A stretch of DNA of 64,000 nt, taken from Methanobrevibacter arboriphilus (GTDB lineage Archaea > Methanobacteriota > Methanobacteria > Methanobacteriales > Methanobacteriaceae). The position numbers and the translations under genes were made by a program. The notes beneath the pieces were generated by a model, which worked only from the letters and a program-made list of their open reading frames with translations, had not been told where the DNA came from and searched no databases. The stretch is taken from positions 1,901,292-1,965,291 of the forward strand of contig NZ_AP019779.1 of the NCBI RefSeq assembly GCF_019669925.1. Reading direction: 5' to 3'. This document shows, piece by piece, positions 8,035 to 17,074 of this stretch (within the stretch, counting starts at the first letter, position 1; each line of letters starts with the position of its first letter).

Positions 8035-8250
8035 TGTTAAAATAGTAAATTGTAGAAGTGAATCATTCATCAAAATATCTAAACCTGATTAAAAATAGAT
8101 GATGTTAATAGACCTTTAAGAGGATTAAAAAGTAAAAAAGATTAGTTGTATGATTAAAAAAAGATTATAAACAAGGACGATTTTATAAAACAACAAAACT
8201 TGGGAAAAAAGTTTGGAATATATGTAATAAATTTTTATGCTTATTAGTTT
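8035..8250 (+). pseudogene. Decayed copy of the winged-helix regulator
   Basis: Fragments in two frames resemble the intact regulator just upstream in the right order. One frame from 8104 reads VNRPLRGLKSKKD, matching ISRALTGLKQKG of the intact protein, and then hits stops. Another frame from 8160 reads KDYKQGRFYKTTKLGKKVWN, matching KSQGRLYQITDLGLKVVE. A weaker match to the helix region (FIKISKPD) lies before 8090. Stops and at least one frame change make it non-functional. It appears to be the remnant of a tandem duplication or of a related regulator. Confidence 0.7.
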
Positions 8251-8347
8251 TTATTATATAAGAATAAAGATAAAATACCTATAATGTATAATAAATATAG
8301 CTAAAAAATGAAAGGAAATATATTAAAATAATAAAATATGGGATATT

Positions 8348-11300
8348 ATGATAAATATTGATTGGAAAATTTTTGAAAGTAAATTTGAAGGCAAAGAAAC
8401 ATCTGCTTTTGAAGATTTAGCCTACATTCTTTTTTGCTTAGAACATGATATTGAAAATGGGATTTTTGCATACTATAATCAAGTGGGTATTGAAACAGAA
8501 CCTATAGAACATAATAATAATGTTATTGGATTTCAATCAAAATATTATACTACTAAAGTTAGTGATAATAAATCTGATATAGAAGATTCTATTAAAAAAG
8601 CAAAAGAAAAAAATGGAAAATTAACAAAAATATTTTTTTATATTAAAGGAAACATGAGTGAAAGCACCAAAAAAGAGAGAAAAAAACCAGAATATCAAAT
8701 TGAAATTGAAAATTTTGCGAAAGAACTTAATATCGAAATTGTATGGAAAACTACAAGTCAAATTGAATTTCAACTAATTAAACCTGAAAATAAGTATTAT
8801 AAGAATATTTTTTTTGAGAATGATGACATATTAAAGTTTTTAAAAAAAATTGAAACACATAATAAAATGTTAGTTGATTCAATAGGCACTGAAATTAAAT
8901 TTAAAAATGATGATATAAAAATTGACAGAGAAAATGAATTAAATGATATTAAAAATTCATTAAAAAGCTCAGATATTTTAATATTAAGGGGTGAAGCAGG
9001 TTGTGGGAAAACTGCCCTTATAAAAGACCTAAATAATGAAATTAATACTCCTTTTTATATTTTTGAAACTGCACAATTTAATTTAGATTATGTTGATGGT
9101 TTTTTCAATAGATATGGTAATTATTCAATTGAAGATTTTCAAAAAATACATGAAAAAGAGAATAATAAAATAATTGTTATAGATTCAGCTGAAAAAATAG
9201 TAAATTTGCATAATAATTCTATCTTCACTAATTTTTTACAGGTAATGATTAAAGATTCATGGAAAATAGTCTTAACAACAAGAAATAATAACTTCACTGA
9301 CTTATTAAATCTAATAAATAGATTCAAAATTAATGAATTAATAATTCAAAATTTATCTTTAAAAAAATTAAATGAACTATCAATGACTTATAAATTTAAA
9401 TTACCGGATAATGAAAAACTTAAAGAATTTTTAACTAGATTATTTTATCTAAACGAATATCTTCAGATTTTAACTGAAGAAAGTACTGAAATAAACGATA
9501 TTAAGATTTTTAAAGAGAAAATTTGGAAAATAAGAATATTGGGTATAGAAAACAGTACTCAAGATAAAAGAAAAAGAGAATCATGTTTCTTGAGATTTAT
9601 AAAGAAAAAATCTGATGAAAATTTGTTTCTAGTGAATTTAAATGAGAGATATCATGATATTTTATCTAATCTTGAAAATGAGGAGATAATTGCATATGAT
9701 AGTAATCATGATGCTTTTTTTGTAACTCATGATATTTATGAAGAATTAGCACTTGAAAAGACAATTCAGCGAGAATTTGAAAGAGCTAAAAGATTCAATG
9801 AATTTTTTAAAAGTATTGGAAATTCATTATCAATGCAAAAAGCTTTTAAAGAATGGCTAATTAAACAATTAAATGAAAATCCTGATGATATTGATTCATT
9901 TTTAGACTATGTGATTTTAGATAAAAGCATTGAAGAATTTTGGAAAAATGAAACTATCATTTCAATACTTTTATCAGATTATTCTAAATATTTTTTTGAA
10001 AAATATGAAAATGAAATCCTTAAAGATGAAAAAAAATTGTTAAAAAGAATAACTTCCTTATTAATAATGGCATGTGAAGAAATAGACAATGGCAAACTTT
10101 TTAAAGTAATACAGGATATAGAATCAATTTCTAATTATTTTTTTACAAAGCCAAAAGGGGATGGATGGAAACATACAATTTATTTCATTGAAAAAAACCT
10201 AAATGAGTTAGAATCAAAAGATTTAGATTTAATAATGCCTATATTAAAAAAATGGAATAATAATAACAAAAAAGGAGTCACAACAAGAAAGTCTTCTTTA
10301 ATTGCTTTGTATTTTTATGAAAAAATCCAAGGAAAAAAGAAATTTAATGATACTATAAAAGAAAATCTTATTGAAATAATATTTCAAGGTGCTTTTGAAA
10401 TAAAAAATGAATTAAAAGAAATATTTGAAAAAGTTTTAGATAATAAATGGAAAAATTTTGAAGACCCTCATTATAATCTATGTAAAAATTTATTAAAAGA
10501 TAATACTGTTGCACATAATGTTTTTAAATCATTACCTTCATATGTTCTCAAAATTGCTGATTTATACTGGTATAAAAACACAACTGATTTTAACATCATG
10601 TATGATAAAGATAACAATCCTTTCTTCTATGAAAAATCAAGGAGTTTAGACATAGACAATAAATTTTCGATAAATGAATTATCAGTCCCATCATACTCTA
10701 GCCCTTTTCAAACCCCTATGCTTTCATTGTTAAAATATTTCACAAAAGAAACCATTGAATTCATCATTAATTTCACAAACAAAACTGTAGAACATTATGT
10801 TAATTCAGAAAAATTAGATATCAAAAAACATGAAAAAGAAAATGACTTTCCTTTCTATGAATTCTTTAAATGTGATATTAAAACAATGGAAATTCATTTA
10901 AATGGAAAAACGCAAAAACAATACATAAGTGATTCATTGTGGAATATTTATCGAGGTACTGGTGGAAAAACAACTCCTAGTTTACTACAATCAATCCACA
11001 TGGCATTAGAAAAATTTTTACTAGAATTAGCTAAGTCGAAAGAAAGTGATGTTGAAAATCTTTTAATTTATATTTTAAAAAGTTCTAAATCCTCATCATT
11101 AACAGCTATAGTTAATAGTGTAGTCTTATCTAATCCGAATAAATATTTCAACATTGCAAAAATACTTTTTAAAACGATAGAATTGTTTCCTTATGATGCA
11201 AAAAGAAGTCATATCTATGAAAAAGAGGCAGAAACACTTTATAATATTGCATCAATGAGTACAAACCCTATTTTTATAAAAGAACGACTTGATACATGCA

Positions 11301-13183
11301 AAGATTCTCATAGAAAACTTGTTTTAGGACAATTAATAATAATATATTACTTTAATCTTAATAATCTAGTAACTGAAGAGGAATTGCAAGAAAGAAAGAC
11401 GGAAATTGAAAAAATTATTGATTTTCATTATAAACAATTAGAAGAAAAAGATTTAGAAAAAGAAGAAAAAGATAAATTAAGAATTATTATATCAAATATT
11501 GACCCAAAAAACATAAAACCTAAACCTATGAAATTAAACAATGGTACAGAGGCAGTTTATTATGAACCAGAATTGCCTCAGGACTTACAAGAAATTTCTA
11601 AAAATGCTTCAGATGATATGAACAAAGATATTAAATATCAAAAATTAAGTGTATGGGCAGAAAAAAAATTAAATGATGGTAAAATTGATAAAATTGAGTT
11701 TAAAGAATATGATAATGACCCTAAATTAGTTTTAAAAGAAATCAAAGAAATTTTAAGCTTATTAAAAGAGAACAATGGAAATTTTTCATTGTTTAATGAT
11801 TCAATTCCTATATCTGCAAGTTGTGTTTTAATAAAATATTATGGGGATGAATTAAATTCTGAAGATATAAAATTTTGCAAAAATCTAATAATTGAGCGCA
11901 TAATGTGGTTATTTGACCATTCATATTTTTATCAAGTTTCTGATGGTATTGTATCTGCAATTGAAACATTGCCTTATTTATTTAAATTTTTTTCAGATGA
12001 AACTGATGAATTAGTTAAATTATTAGTTTTCCTTTTATTTAATACTATGGATATTACACTAAGCTATAAAAAAAGAGAATTACTAGGTTTACATTTTTAT
12101 GGAATTAATGAATTTATTGCAACAATTATTAAAAATCATCTATGGAATTATTCTCCAGAAATTAGTAATAAAATTTTATTTGAATATGTTGAATGGCAAC
12201 CTAAATTTAAATCGATAATGGGACAACTGATAAAAGAAAATTTTAATAGACCTAAATATAAAAATATTTATTCAGAAGCTATTCAAAGATTTTCTAAGGA
12301 TTATGGTGAGGATTTTATGAATACTGATTTGAAAAACTATTTTAATATTTCAAACTTAGATTTATTTTCAATGAATACAATTTTTCAAGCAATACCTGAT
12401 AATACTAATAATAAAATTCATTTGAAATTTATAAAGGAAATATTACTCATATTTAGCAAAACCATATTTGATAATGAACATGATTATCGTGATAGTGGAC
12501 AGAAAAAATATGAGCTAAGGTCTAACTTTTTGAGAAAGTTAGCTAGCTTTATTCTGAATCAGCCTAAAAAAGAAAAAATAAAAGAGTTTCTTCGACCATT
12601 TATTGATAATTTCAAAATTACAAGAGAAACAAAAGACTTATTTGATGCTTTTATCTCGTTAGAAAATAAAATAGAAAGTTATGATAATTTTTGGGAAGTA
12701 TGGAATATTTTTTATGATAAAATTGAAGAATGCTCTGATTTAAATAATCATTATTCCAATGAAATTATACAGCTTTATCTTTTAGATTGGTCTTATTGGG
12801 AGGATAACTTTGATTGGGATAATTGGTATCTTTTGAAAGAAAGAGAATCTACCTTTTTTTATAATATATCTAAAAATATTGGAAATAATAAAACCGTTTT
12901 AATATCGATTGTAAAATTTTTAAATAAAGTGGGTAGAAAATACAATAATAACGGTATAGTATGGATTAATAATATTATAAATGAGAATAGTAACTTACGC
13001 AGTGAAAAATTTGAGAAAAAAGAAATTTCCTACTTAGAAGAGTATTGTGAGAGATATATTAAATTGAATAATCGTGATATTTATAAGAATTCTAAAACCA
13101 AAGAACAAATAGTATGTATATTAGATTTTTTAGTTGAAAAGGAATCAAATGTAGCTTACTCATTAAGAGAACAACTTTCATGA
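8348..13183 (+). CDS. Large nuclease-STAND-type ATPase protein, Avs-like defence candidate
   Basis: 1611 aa. Residues ~1-145 look like a PD-(D/E)xK nuclease domain: an early helix FEDLAYILF, an acidic strand VGIETEPIE at ~46-54, and the Q-x-K strand GFQSKYY at 61-67. Residues 215-222 (GEAGCGKT) are Walker A, 275-282 (IIVIDSAE) Walker B, and VLTTRNNN at ~308-315 a sensor strand, as in STAND/AAA ATPases. The ~1250-residue remainder is helical, fitting a ligand-sensing repeat region. This effector-ATPase-sensor order is that of Avs antiviral proteins and related NLR-like systems; the match is by architecture, not alignment. Next to it are a DNA glycosylase and a restriction-modification system. 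A GGGAT ribosome site precedes ATG 8348. Confidence 0.7.
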   Translation: MINIDWKIFESKFEGKETSAFEDLAYILFCLEHDIENGIFAYYNQVGIETEPIEHNNNVIGFQSKYYTTKVSDNKSDIEDSIKKAKEKNGKLTKIFFYIKGNMSESTKKERKKPEYQIEIENFAKELNIEIVWKTTSQIEFQLIKPENKYYKNIFFENDDILKFLKKIETHNKMLVDSIGTEIKFKNDDIKIDRENELNDIKNSLKSSDILILRGEAGCGKTALIKDLNNEINTPFYIFETAQFNLDYVDGFFNRYGNYSIEDFQKIHEKENNKIIVIDSAEKIVNLHNNSIFTNFLQVMIKDSWKIVLTTRNNNFTDLLNLINRFKINELIIQNLSLKKLNELSMTYKFKLPDNEKLKEFLTRLFYLNEYLQILTEESTEINDIKIFKEKIWKIRILGIENSTQDKRKRESCFLRFIKKKSDENLFLVNLNERYHDILSNLENEEIIAYDSNHDAFFVTHDIYEELALEKTIQREFERAKRFNEFFKSIGNSLSMQKAFKEWLIKQLNENPDDIDSFLDYVILDKSIEEFWKNETIISILLSDYSKYFFEKYENEILKDEKKLLKRITSLLIMACEEIDNGKLFKVIQDIESISNYFFTKPKGDGWKHTIYFIEKNLNELESKDLDLIMPILKKWNNNNKKGVTTRKSSLIALYFYEKIQGKKKFNDTIKENLIEIIFQGAFEIKNELKEIFEKVLDNKWKNFEDPHYNLCKNLLKDNTVAHNVFKSLPSYVLKIADLYWYKNTTDFNIMYDKDNNPFFYEKSRSLDIDNKFSINELSVPSYSSPFQTPMLSLLKYFTKETIEFIINFTNKTVEHYVNSEKLDIKKHEKENDFPFYEFFKCDIKTMEIHLNGKTQKQYISDSLWNIYRGTGGKTTPSLLQSIHMALEKFLLELAKSKESDVENLLIYILKSSKSSSLTAIVNSVVLSNPNKYFNIAKILFKTIELFPYDAKRSHIYEKEAETLYNIASMSTNPIFIKERLDTCKDSHRKLVLGQLIIIYYFNLNNLVTEEELQERKTEIEKIIDFHYKQLEEKDLEKEEKDKLRIIISNIDPKNIKPKPMKLNNGTEAVYYEPELPQDLQEISKNASDDMNKDIKYQKLSVWAEKKLNDGKIDKIEFKEYDNDPKLVLKEIKEILSLLKENNGNFSLFNDSIPISASCVLIKYYGDELNSEDIKFCKNLIIERIMWLFDHSYFYQVSDGIVSAIETLPYLFKFFSDETDELVKLLVFLLFNTMDITLSYKKRELLGLHFYGINEFIATIIKNHLWNYSPEISNKILFEYVEWQPKFKSIMGQLIKENFNRPKYKNIYSEAIQRFSKDYGEDFMNTDLKNYFNISNLDLFSMNTIFQAIPDNTNNKIHLKFIKEILLIFSKTIFDNEHDYRDSGQKKYELRSNFLRKLASFILNQPKKEKIKEFLRPFIDNFKITRETKDLFDAFISLENKIESYDNFWEVWNIFYDKIEECSDLNNHYSNEIIQLYLLDWSYWEDNFDWDNWYLLKERESTFFYNISKNIGNNKTVLISIVKFLNKVGRKYNNNGIVWINNIINENSNLRSEKFEKKEISYLEEYCERYIKLNNRDIYKNSKTKEQIVCILDFLVEKESNVAYSLREQLS

Positions 13184-13304
13184 AATATCCATTATTCCAA
13201 ATTTTGAATTAAATTATGTTTAAAATTTTATCATTTGAAGTTAAATTTTGAGTATTCATTTATATTTACTAAAATATAAATAAAAGAAATTAACCATTGA
13301 TAGT

Positions 13305-14054
13305 ATGTCTAAAAAACTAGAGAAATATTTATTAGAATTATGTGAAGAAAAAGACAAAGAACTTTTAAAGAAGGTTCCTCCAGAAAATATTAAAGGAGCG
13401 CCCCCAGGCATGGAAGAATTTAAAAAATATCCTCATTTATTTGTTTTAGGTGCAATAATGGATACTAATATTAAAGCAAGTCAAGCATGGGAAATACCAT
13501 ATAAAATTGCTTCATGTTTAGGTGGAAAAGACTTTTCTTTATTCGCTGAAAAAGACTTAGAATATTATCATGGTATTTTTGAAAAAGGTCCTGAAGGTAA
13601 AAGTTTGCATAGGTACAAAAAAAGAAACGCAAAATATTTTTATAAAGGAATTCAAGATATAAAAAACAAATATGGGGGGAATGCTTCAAATATATGGAAT
13701 GATAATCCTCATTCTTGTGTATTGATAAGAAGGTTTCAAGAATTTGAAGGTGTTGGACAGAAAATATCCACAATGGCAGTGAATATACTTCGTAGAGATT
13801 ACAAAATACCTATATCTGATTTAAGTTCTATTGATATTTCTGCTGATGTTCATTTAAAAAGAATATTTAAAAGAATGGGTTTTATTAAGAATGAAAATAA
13901 AGAATCAGCTATAATACAAGCTAGAAAAATGAATCCAGAATTTCCTGGAATTTTTGATTATGTTATATGGAATCATGGCGTAGAAGTATGTAAAAAAAAT
14001 AATCCTTTATGTAGAGAATGTAGATTTGATAGCATTTGTCTCAAAAATCTATAA
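13305..14054 (+). CDS. Endonuclease III-like DNA glycosylase (HhH-GPD, iron-sulfur)
   Basis: 249 aa. The helix-hairpin-helix FEGVGQKISTMAVNIL carries Lys153, the position of the catalytic Lys of endonuclease III. SADVHLKRIF carries Asp181, the position of the catalytic Asp. The C-terminus has Cys229, 236, 239 and 245 in the exact C-x6-C-x2-C-x5-C spacing of the [4Fe-4S] cluster of Nth/MutY proteins. It should therefore be a base-excision glycosylase with AP-lyase potential. The N-terminal ~60 residues are not like standard Nth. Its place between the large ATPase gene and a 5mC methyltransferase suggests repair of deaminated methylcytosine, as proposed for Mig of pFV1, though that enzyme has Tyr where this one has Lys. 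No ribosome site is obvious before ATG 13305. Confidence 0.8.
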   Translation: MSKKLEKYLLELCEEKDKELLKKVPPENIKGAPPGMEEFKKYPHLFVLGAIMDTNIKASQAWEIPYKIASCLGGKDFSLFAEKDLEYYHGIFEKGPEGKSLHRYKKRNAKYFYKGIQDIKNKYGGNASNIWNDNPHSCVLIRRFQEFEGVGQKISTMAVNILRRDYKIPISDLSSIDISADVHLKRIFKRMGFIKNENKESAIIQARKMNPEFPGIFDYVIWNHGVEVCKKNNPLCRECRFDSICLKNL

Positions 14055-14153
14055 AGAGCTTAATTTCCTTTTTATACTAAAACTATATATCTTATTTAAT
14101 TATTTATTTTCAATATAAATTTTCATTAATTAATCAAGAATAATTTGATATAT

Positions 14154-14397
14154 CTAATTTGTATCTTCTATAAAATCTTTAAAATTTTCATATTCTTCTG
14201 AAAATGAATTTAAAGTATTGAACATTCTTTCTTTCAAATTAATCTCTTTTATTTTTATGAATTCTTTTTTTGTTTTATTTTCAAAGTATTCTAAGAATTC
14301 AGTGCATTTTTCTAGTTAAAAAGTTCTGTTTCACCACCATTTAATTCCAATATTTCTTTATCTACTATATTTTCTATTTTAATTAGTTTTTATGCAT
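14154..14397 (-). pseudogene. Degraded gene remnant, family unknown
   Basis: Read on the minus strand, two adjacent frames together give a protein-like sequence: KLIKIENIVDKEILELNGGE and then, after a frame change near 14310-14320, EKCTEFLEYFENKTKKEF through to FKDFIEDTN and the TAG at 14154-14156. The composition is like the neighbouring genes, and no start with ribosome site remains. It lies between the glycosylase gene and the restriction enzyme gene and may be the tail of a lost defence gene. The rest of the 14055-14493 gap shows nothing. Confidence 0.45.
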
Positions 14398-14493
14398 TTA
14401 ACATAATATAAACGCTCTAGTTATTCAATATTTATAAAGTAATCAATTTTTTAATAATATTTCCTTTTTGGGTTAATTTAAATTCATATAATT

Positions 14494-15450
14494 CTATCTC
14501 CACCTACATTTCATTACAATAATTGTTGTTGGCATACCAATAATCTCAATATCAAATTTCAAACTAGTTTCAACTTTAGATGATGCATTATGGATTCTAA
14601 ACTTAAATTGCCACCCTGCATCAAAAAATACTTCTATAACATTTTTATGGTCTGGCTTGAAATCAGCACAAATAATCCTACTTGGTAAATTTGAAGTAGG
14701 GATTGTTATTTCTGGTTTTTGCTGTTTACTACTTTTATTAAGTGTTCCTCGTAGATTAAATGTTTGAATCTCGGTTACTTTCTTACTATCAATTCCAATA
14801 ACCTTGTAGAAATCAAAATGCCCAAGCAAATATTCAACCATTTTAGATGGAATAATATTTCCGTGAATTTTGTAACTTCTATTTAATTCATCAAGAAATG
14901 CTTGAAGCAATGGTTCATACACATCATCCCATTTTGAAGGTAAATCTTTCCATTTTGTTCCCAATTCCTTTTCTTTTTCTAAATTAGAAAATATCGGCTC
15001 TATGTCTTCCCAGTATTGGTTCGAACATTTTATTCCAAACCATTTATCTCCAAAATCAAGATTTTTTGATAGTCGACTATGTTTAACTGCAAAGTGATTG
15101 TGCTTTACACTAAGTCCTATTTCCCATTCTATTCCATTTCTTATAAATAGAACATCTCGAACATCCCCTATCACACCTTCTTGGTCGCTTTGTATTTTTA
15201 AATCTAAAGTATCTTCATCAACTTCTATAATTAATGGTTCTAATTCAAAGATAGTTTTCACACTGGCTAATGCACTTGAACATAATGATTTTTTTTCAGT
15301 TTCATCAGTTTCATTCCAAGCACGACGAGTAGCTTCATAACTACTATTTTTTTCAACTTGTACCTGACGAAATTTCGATATTTCTTTTTCAAATGTATTT
15401 ATACAGGCATATTCAAATGCTCTTCCTAAAATATTGCTCCTATTTGCCAT
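14494..15450 (-). CDS. HaeIII-family type II restriction endonuclease (predicted GGCC)
   Basis: 318 aa. The N-terminus has GRAFEYACINTFEKEI and the centre ISVK-like sequence LSVKHNHFAVKHSRLS, both of which I recall as hallmarks of the HaeIII restriction enzyme family. The acidic strand WEIGLSVKH fits the E-x-K part of the nuclease core. It would cut unmethylated DNA, predicted target GGCC from the partner methyltransferase. GGGAGAAGG precedes ATG 15450. It is divergent from the methyltransferase gene across 376 bp. Family membership is by memory of motifs, so specificity is an inference. Confidence 0.75.
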   Translation of the reverse strand: MANRSNILGRAFEYACINTFEKEISKFRQVQVEKNSSYEATRRAWNETDETEKKSLCSSALASVKTIFELEPLIIEVDEDTLDLKIQSDQEGVIGDVRDVLFIRNGIEWEIGLSVKHNHFAVKHSRLSKNLDFGDKWFGIKCSNQYWEDIEPIFSNLEKEKELGTKWKDLPSKWDDVYEPLLQAFLDELNRSYKIHGNIIPSKMVEYLLGHFDFYKVIGIDSKKVTEIQTFNLRGTLNKSSKQQKPEITIPTSNLPSRIICADFKPDHKNVIEVFFDAGWQFKFRIHNASSKVETSLKFDIEIIGMPTTIIVMKCRWR

Positions 15451-15655
15451 ATAACCTTCTCCCTATTCAATAATCAAACACCCATATTTAATAAAATAAT
15501 AATCATAATATCAATTCTAAGTAGTTTTGATAAATTCCAAAAATTTAGTCTTTTAATATATAATAAATTGTTTAGTATATAGTATTAATAAATATTACGA
15601 TATTATACTTTATTTCAGATATTACATAATCATTTTTTATTATTAAATCAAGTTG

Positions 15656-15782
15656 TTAGTGTTTTCTTTGTAAAAAACAAAATTAATTGTTTTTGTACCT
15701 TTCAAAGTAAATTTTAAAAAATAAGAAAAATTAATATATGATTAATTTATAAATTAATATTATAAAAAACAAAAAACACTAA
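15656..15782. repeat. Inverted repeat between the restriction and methyltransferase genes
   Basis: TTAGTGTTTT (15656-15665) and AAAACACTAA (15773-15782) are exact reverse complements lying ~107 bp apart in the 376 bp divergent intergenic region. Further pairing of TTTGT with ACAAA continues inward with one extra base. The right arm is ~45 bp ahead of the methyltransferase start. It may be an operator for balancing the two genes. No separate controller (C) protein gene was seen. Confidence 0.4.
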
Positions 15783-15826
15783 GTCAGATTAAATTAGTAG
15801 ATTTTGTTTTGATAAGGTATGATAAA

Positions 15827-16801
15827 ATGAAAGTTGCATCGTTTTTTTCAGGGGCTGGAGGCTTAGATTTAGGTTTTAAAAATGCAGGTTTTGACTTTGT
15901 GTTTGCAAATGATAACTGGAAAGGATGTTGGGAAACCTTTGAAAAAAATCATAATATTAAAATTAATAGAAAATCCATAGAACATATAAAACCAGGTCAT
16001 GTTCCTGATGATGTTATAGGTTTTGTTGGTGGACCTCCTTGTCAAAGTTGGAGTCTTGCAGGTGGAATGAAGGGAATAAAAGACCCTAGAGGACAATTAT
16101 TATATGATTATTTCCGTTTAATCAAAGCTAAAAAGCCTTTGTTTTTTTTAACTGAAAATGTTCCAGGTATGATATGTAGAACTCATGAAAATGAATTCTT
16201 AAAGTTTATAAATTCTTTAAAAAGTATTGGGTATAATGTTTCATATGAAGTCTTGAATGCTAGTGATTATGGTGTGCCACAGGATAGAAAAAGAGTTATT
16301 ATTATTGGTTTTAGAGATGAATTTGATAAAAAATTCACATTCCCAAAACCTTTAAAGAAAAAAATCACTTTAAAAGAATCTATAGGTGATTTACCAGAAC
16401 CTTTGGCTGCAAAAGATAAAAATAAACATAATAATAACTTAAAAATACATAATCATGAATATATGGGTGGAGATTTTTCTTCAATGTATATGTCAAGAAA
16501 CAGAGTAAGAAACTGGGATGAACAATCTTTTACAATTCAAGCAGGAGGAAGACATGCACCTTGTCATCCACAAGCCAATACTATGATTAAAGTTGATAAA
16601 GATAAAAGAATATTTGACCCAGAATCACCAAAACCATATAGGAGACTTTCTGTAAGAGAATGTGCGAGAATCCAGACATTCCCAGATGATTTTATTTTTT
16701 ATTATAATAATATTAATGATGGATATAAAATGATAGGGAATGCTGTTCCAGTGAAACTATCTGAAGCTATTGCAATGCAAATCAAAAAGTTTATAGATTA
16801 A
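15827..16801 (+). CDS. DNA (cytosine-5)-methyltransferase, M.HaeIII-like (predicted GGCC)
   Basis: 324 aa from ATG 15827, which follows AAGGT. An upstream in-frame TTG at 15809 has no ribosome site. All key 5mC methyltransferase motifs are present: SFFSGAGGLDLGF (motif I), GGPPCQSW with catalytic Cys72 (motif IV), LTENVPGM (motif VI), QDRKRVIIIGF (motif VIII), SVRECARIQTFPDDF (motif IX) and GNAVPV (motif X). The target-recognition region with YMSRNRVRNWDEQSFTIQAG closely resembles what I recall of M.HaeIII, so GGCC is the predicted site. It protects host DNA from the divergent HaeIII-like nuclease. Confidence 0.92.
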   Translation: MKVASFFSGAGGLDLGFKNAGFDFVFANDNWKGCWETFEKNHNIKINRKSIEHIKPGHVPDDVIGFVGGPPCQSWSLAGGMKGIKDPRGQLLYDYFRLIKAKKPLFFLTENVPGMICRTHENEFLKFINSLKSIGYNVSYEVLNASDYGVPQDRKRVIIIGFRDEFDKKFTFPKPLKKKITLKESIGDLPEPLAAKDKNKHNNNLKIHNHEYMGGDFSSMYMSRNRVRNWDEQSFTIQAGGRHAPCHPQANTMIKVDKDKRIFDPESPKPYRRLSVRECARIQTFPDDFIFYYNNINDGYKMIGNAVPVKLSEAIAMQIKKFID

Positions 16802-17074
16802 AAAAAGACTATTATATCAAAAATTAAAATATTTTATTATAAAAATAGTAAATAAAATGTTACTAGCAGACATAATTTAAATATATAAAAATAAAATGTG
16901 AGTAGCTAATTAATAAGCTAACTATAAGACATGTGCCTCTCATCAGTTTACTATATTGTTATTTATGTTATATAAATTTTTTTAGCAATTTTCAAATGAA
17001 AAATTATACTATTTTTTCCGTAATAAGAAAAAATAAAAAAGTATGTCAAAAACAATAGAAAACTGAATGGAAAC

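Noticed and set aside
16928-16940. ACATGTGCCTC, matching the start of tRNA-Thr at 44413-44423, considered as an attachment-site remnant
   Set aside because: Only 11 bp match, it lies at the 5' side of the tRNA rather than the 3' side used by most integrases, and there is no second copy at the other end of the element.
16900-16955. Possible C/D box RNA (TGATGA on the minus strand near 16950) or small RNA after the methyltransferase gene
   Set aside because: No D box at suitable distance and the purine before the C box is missing. A TATA-like word near 16880 on the plus strand is not enough.
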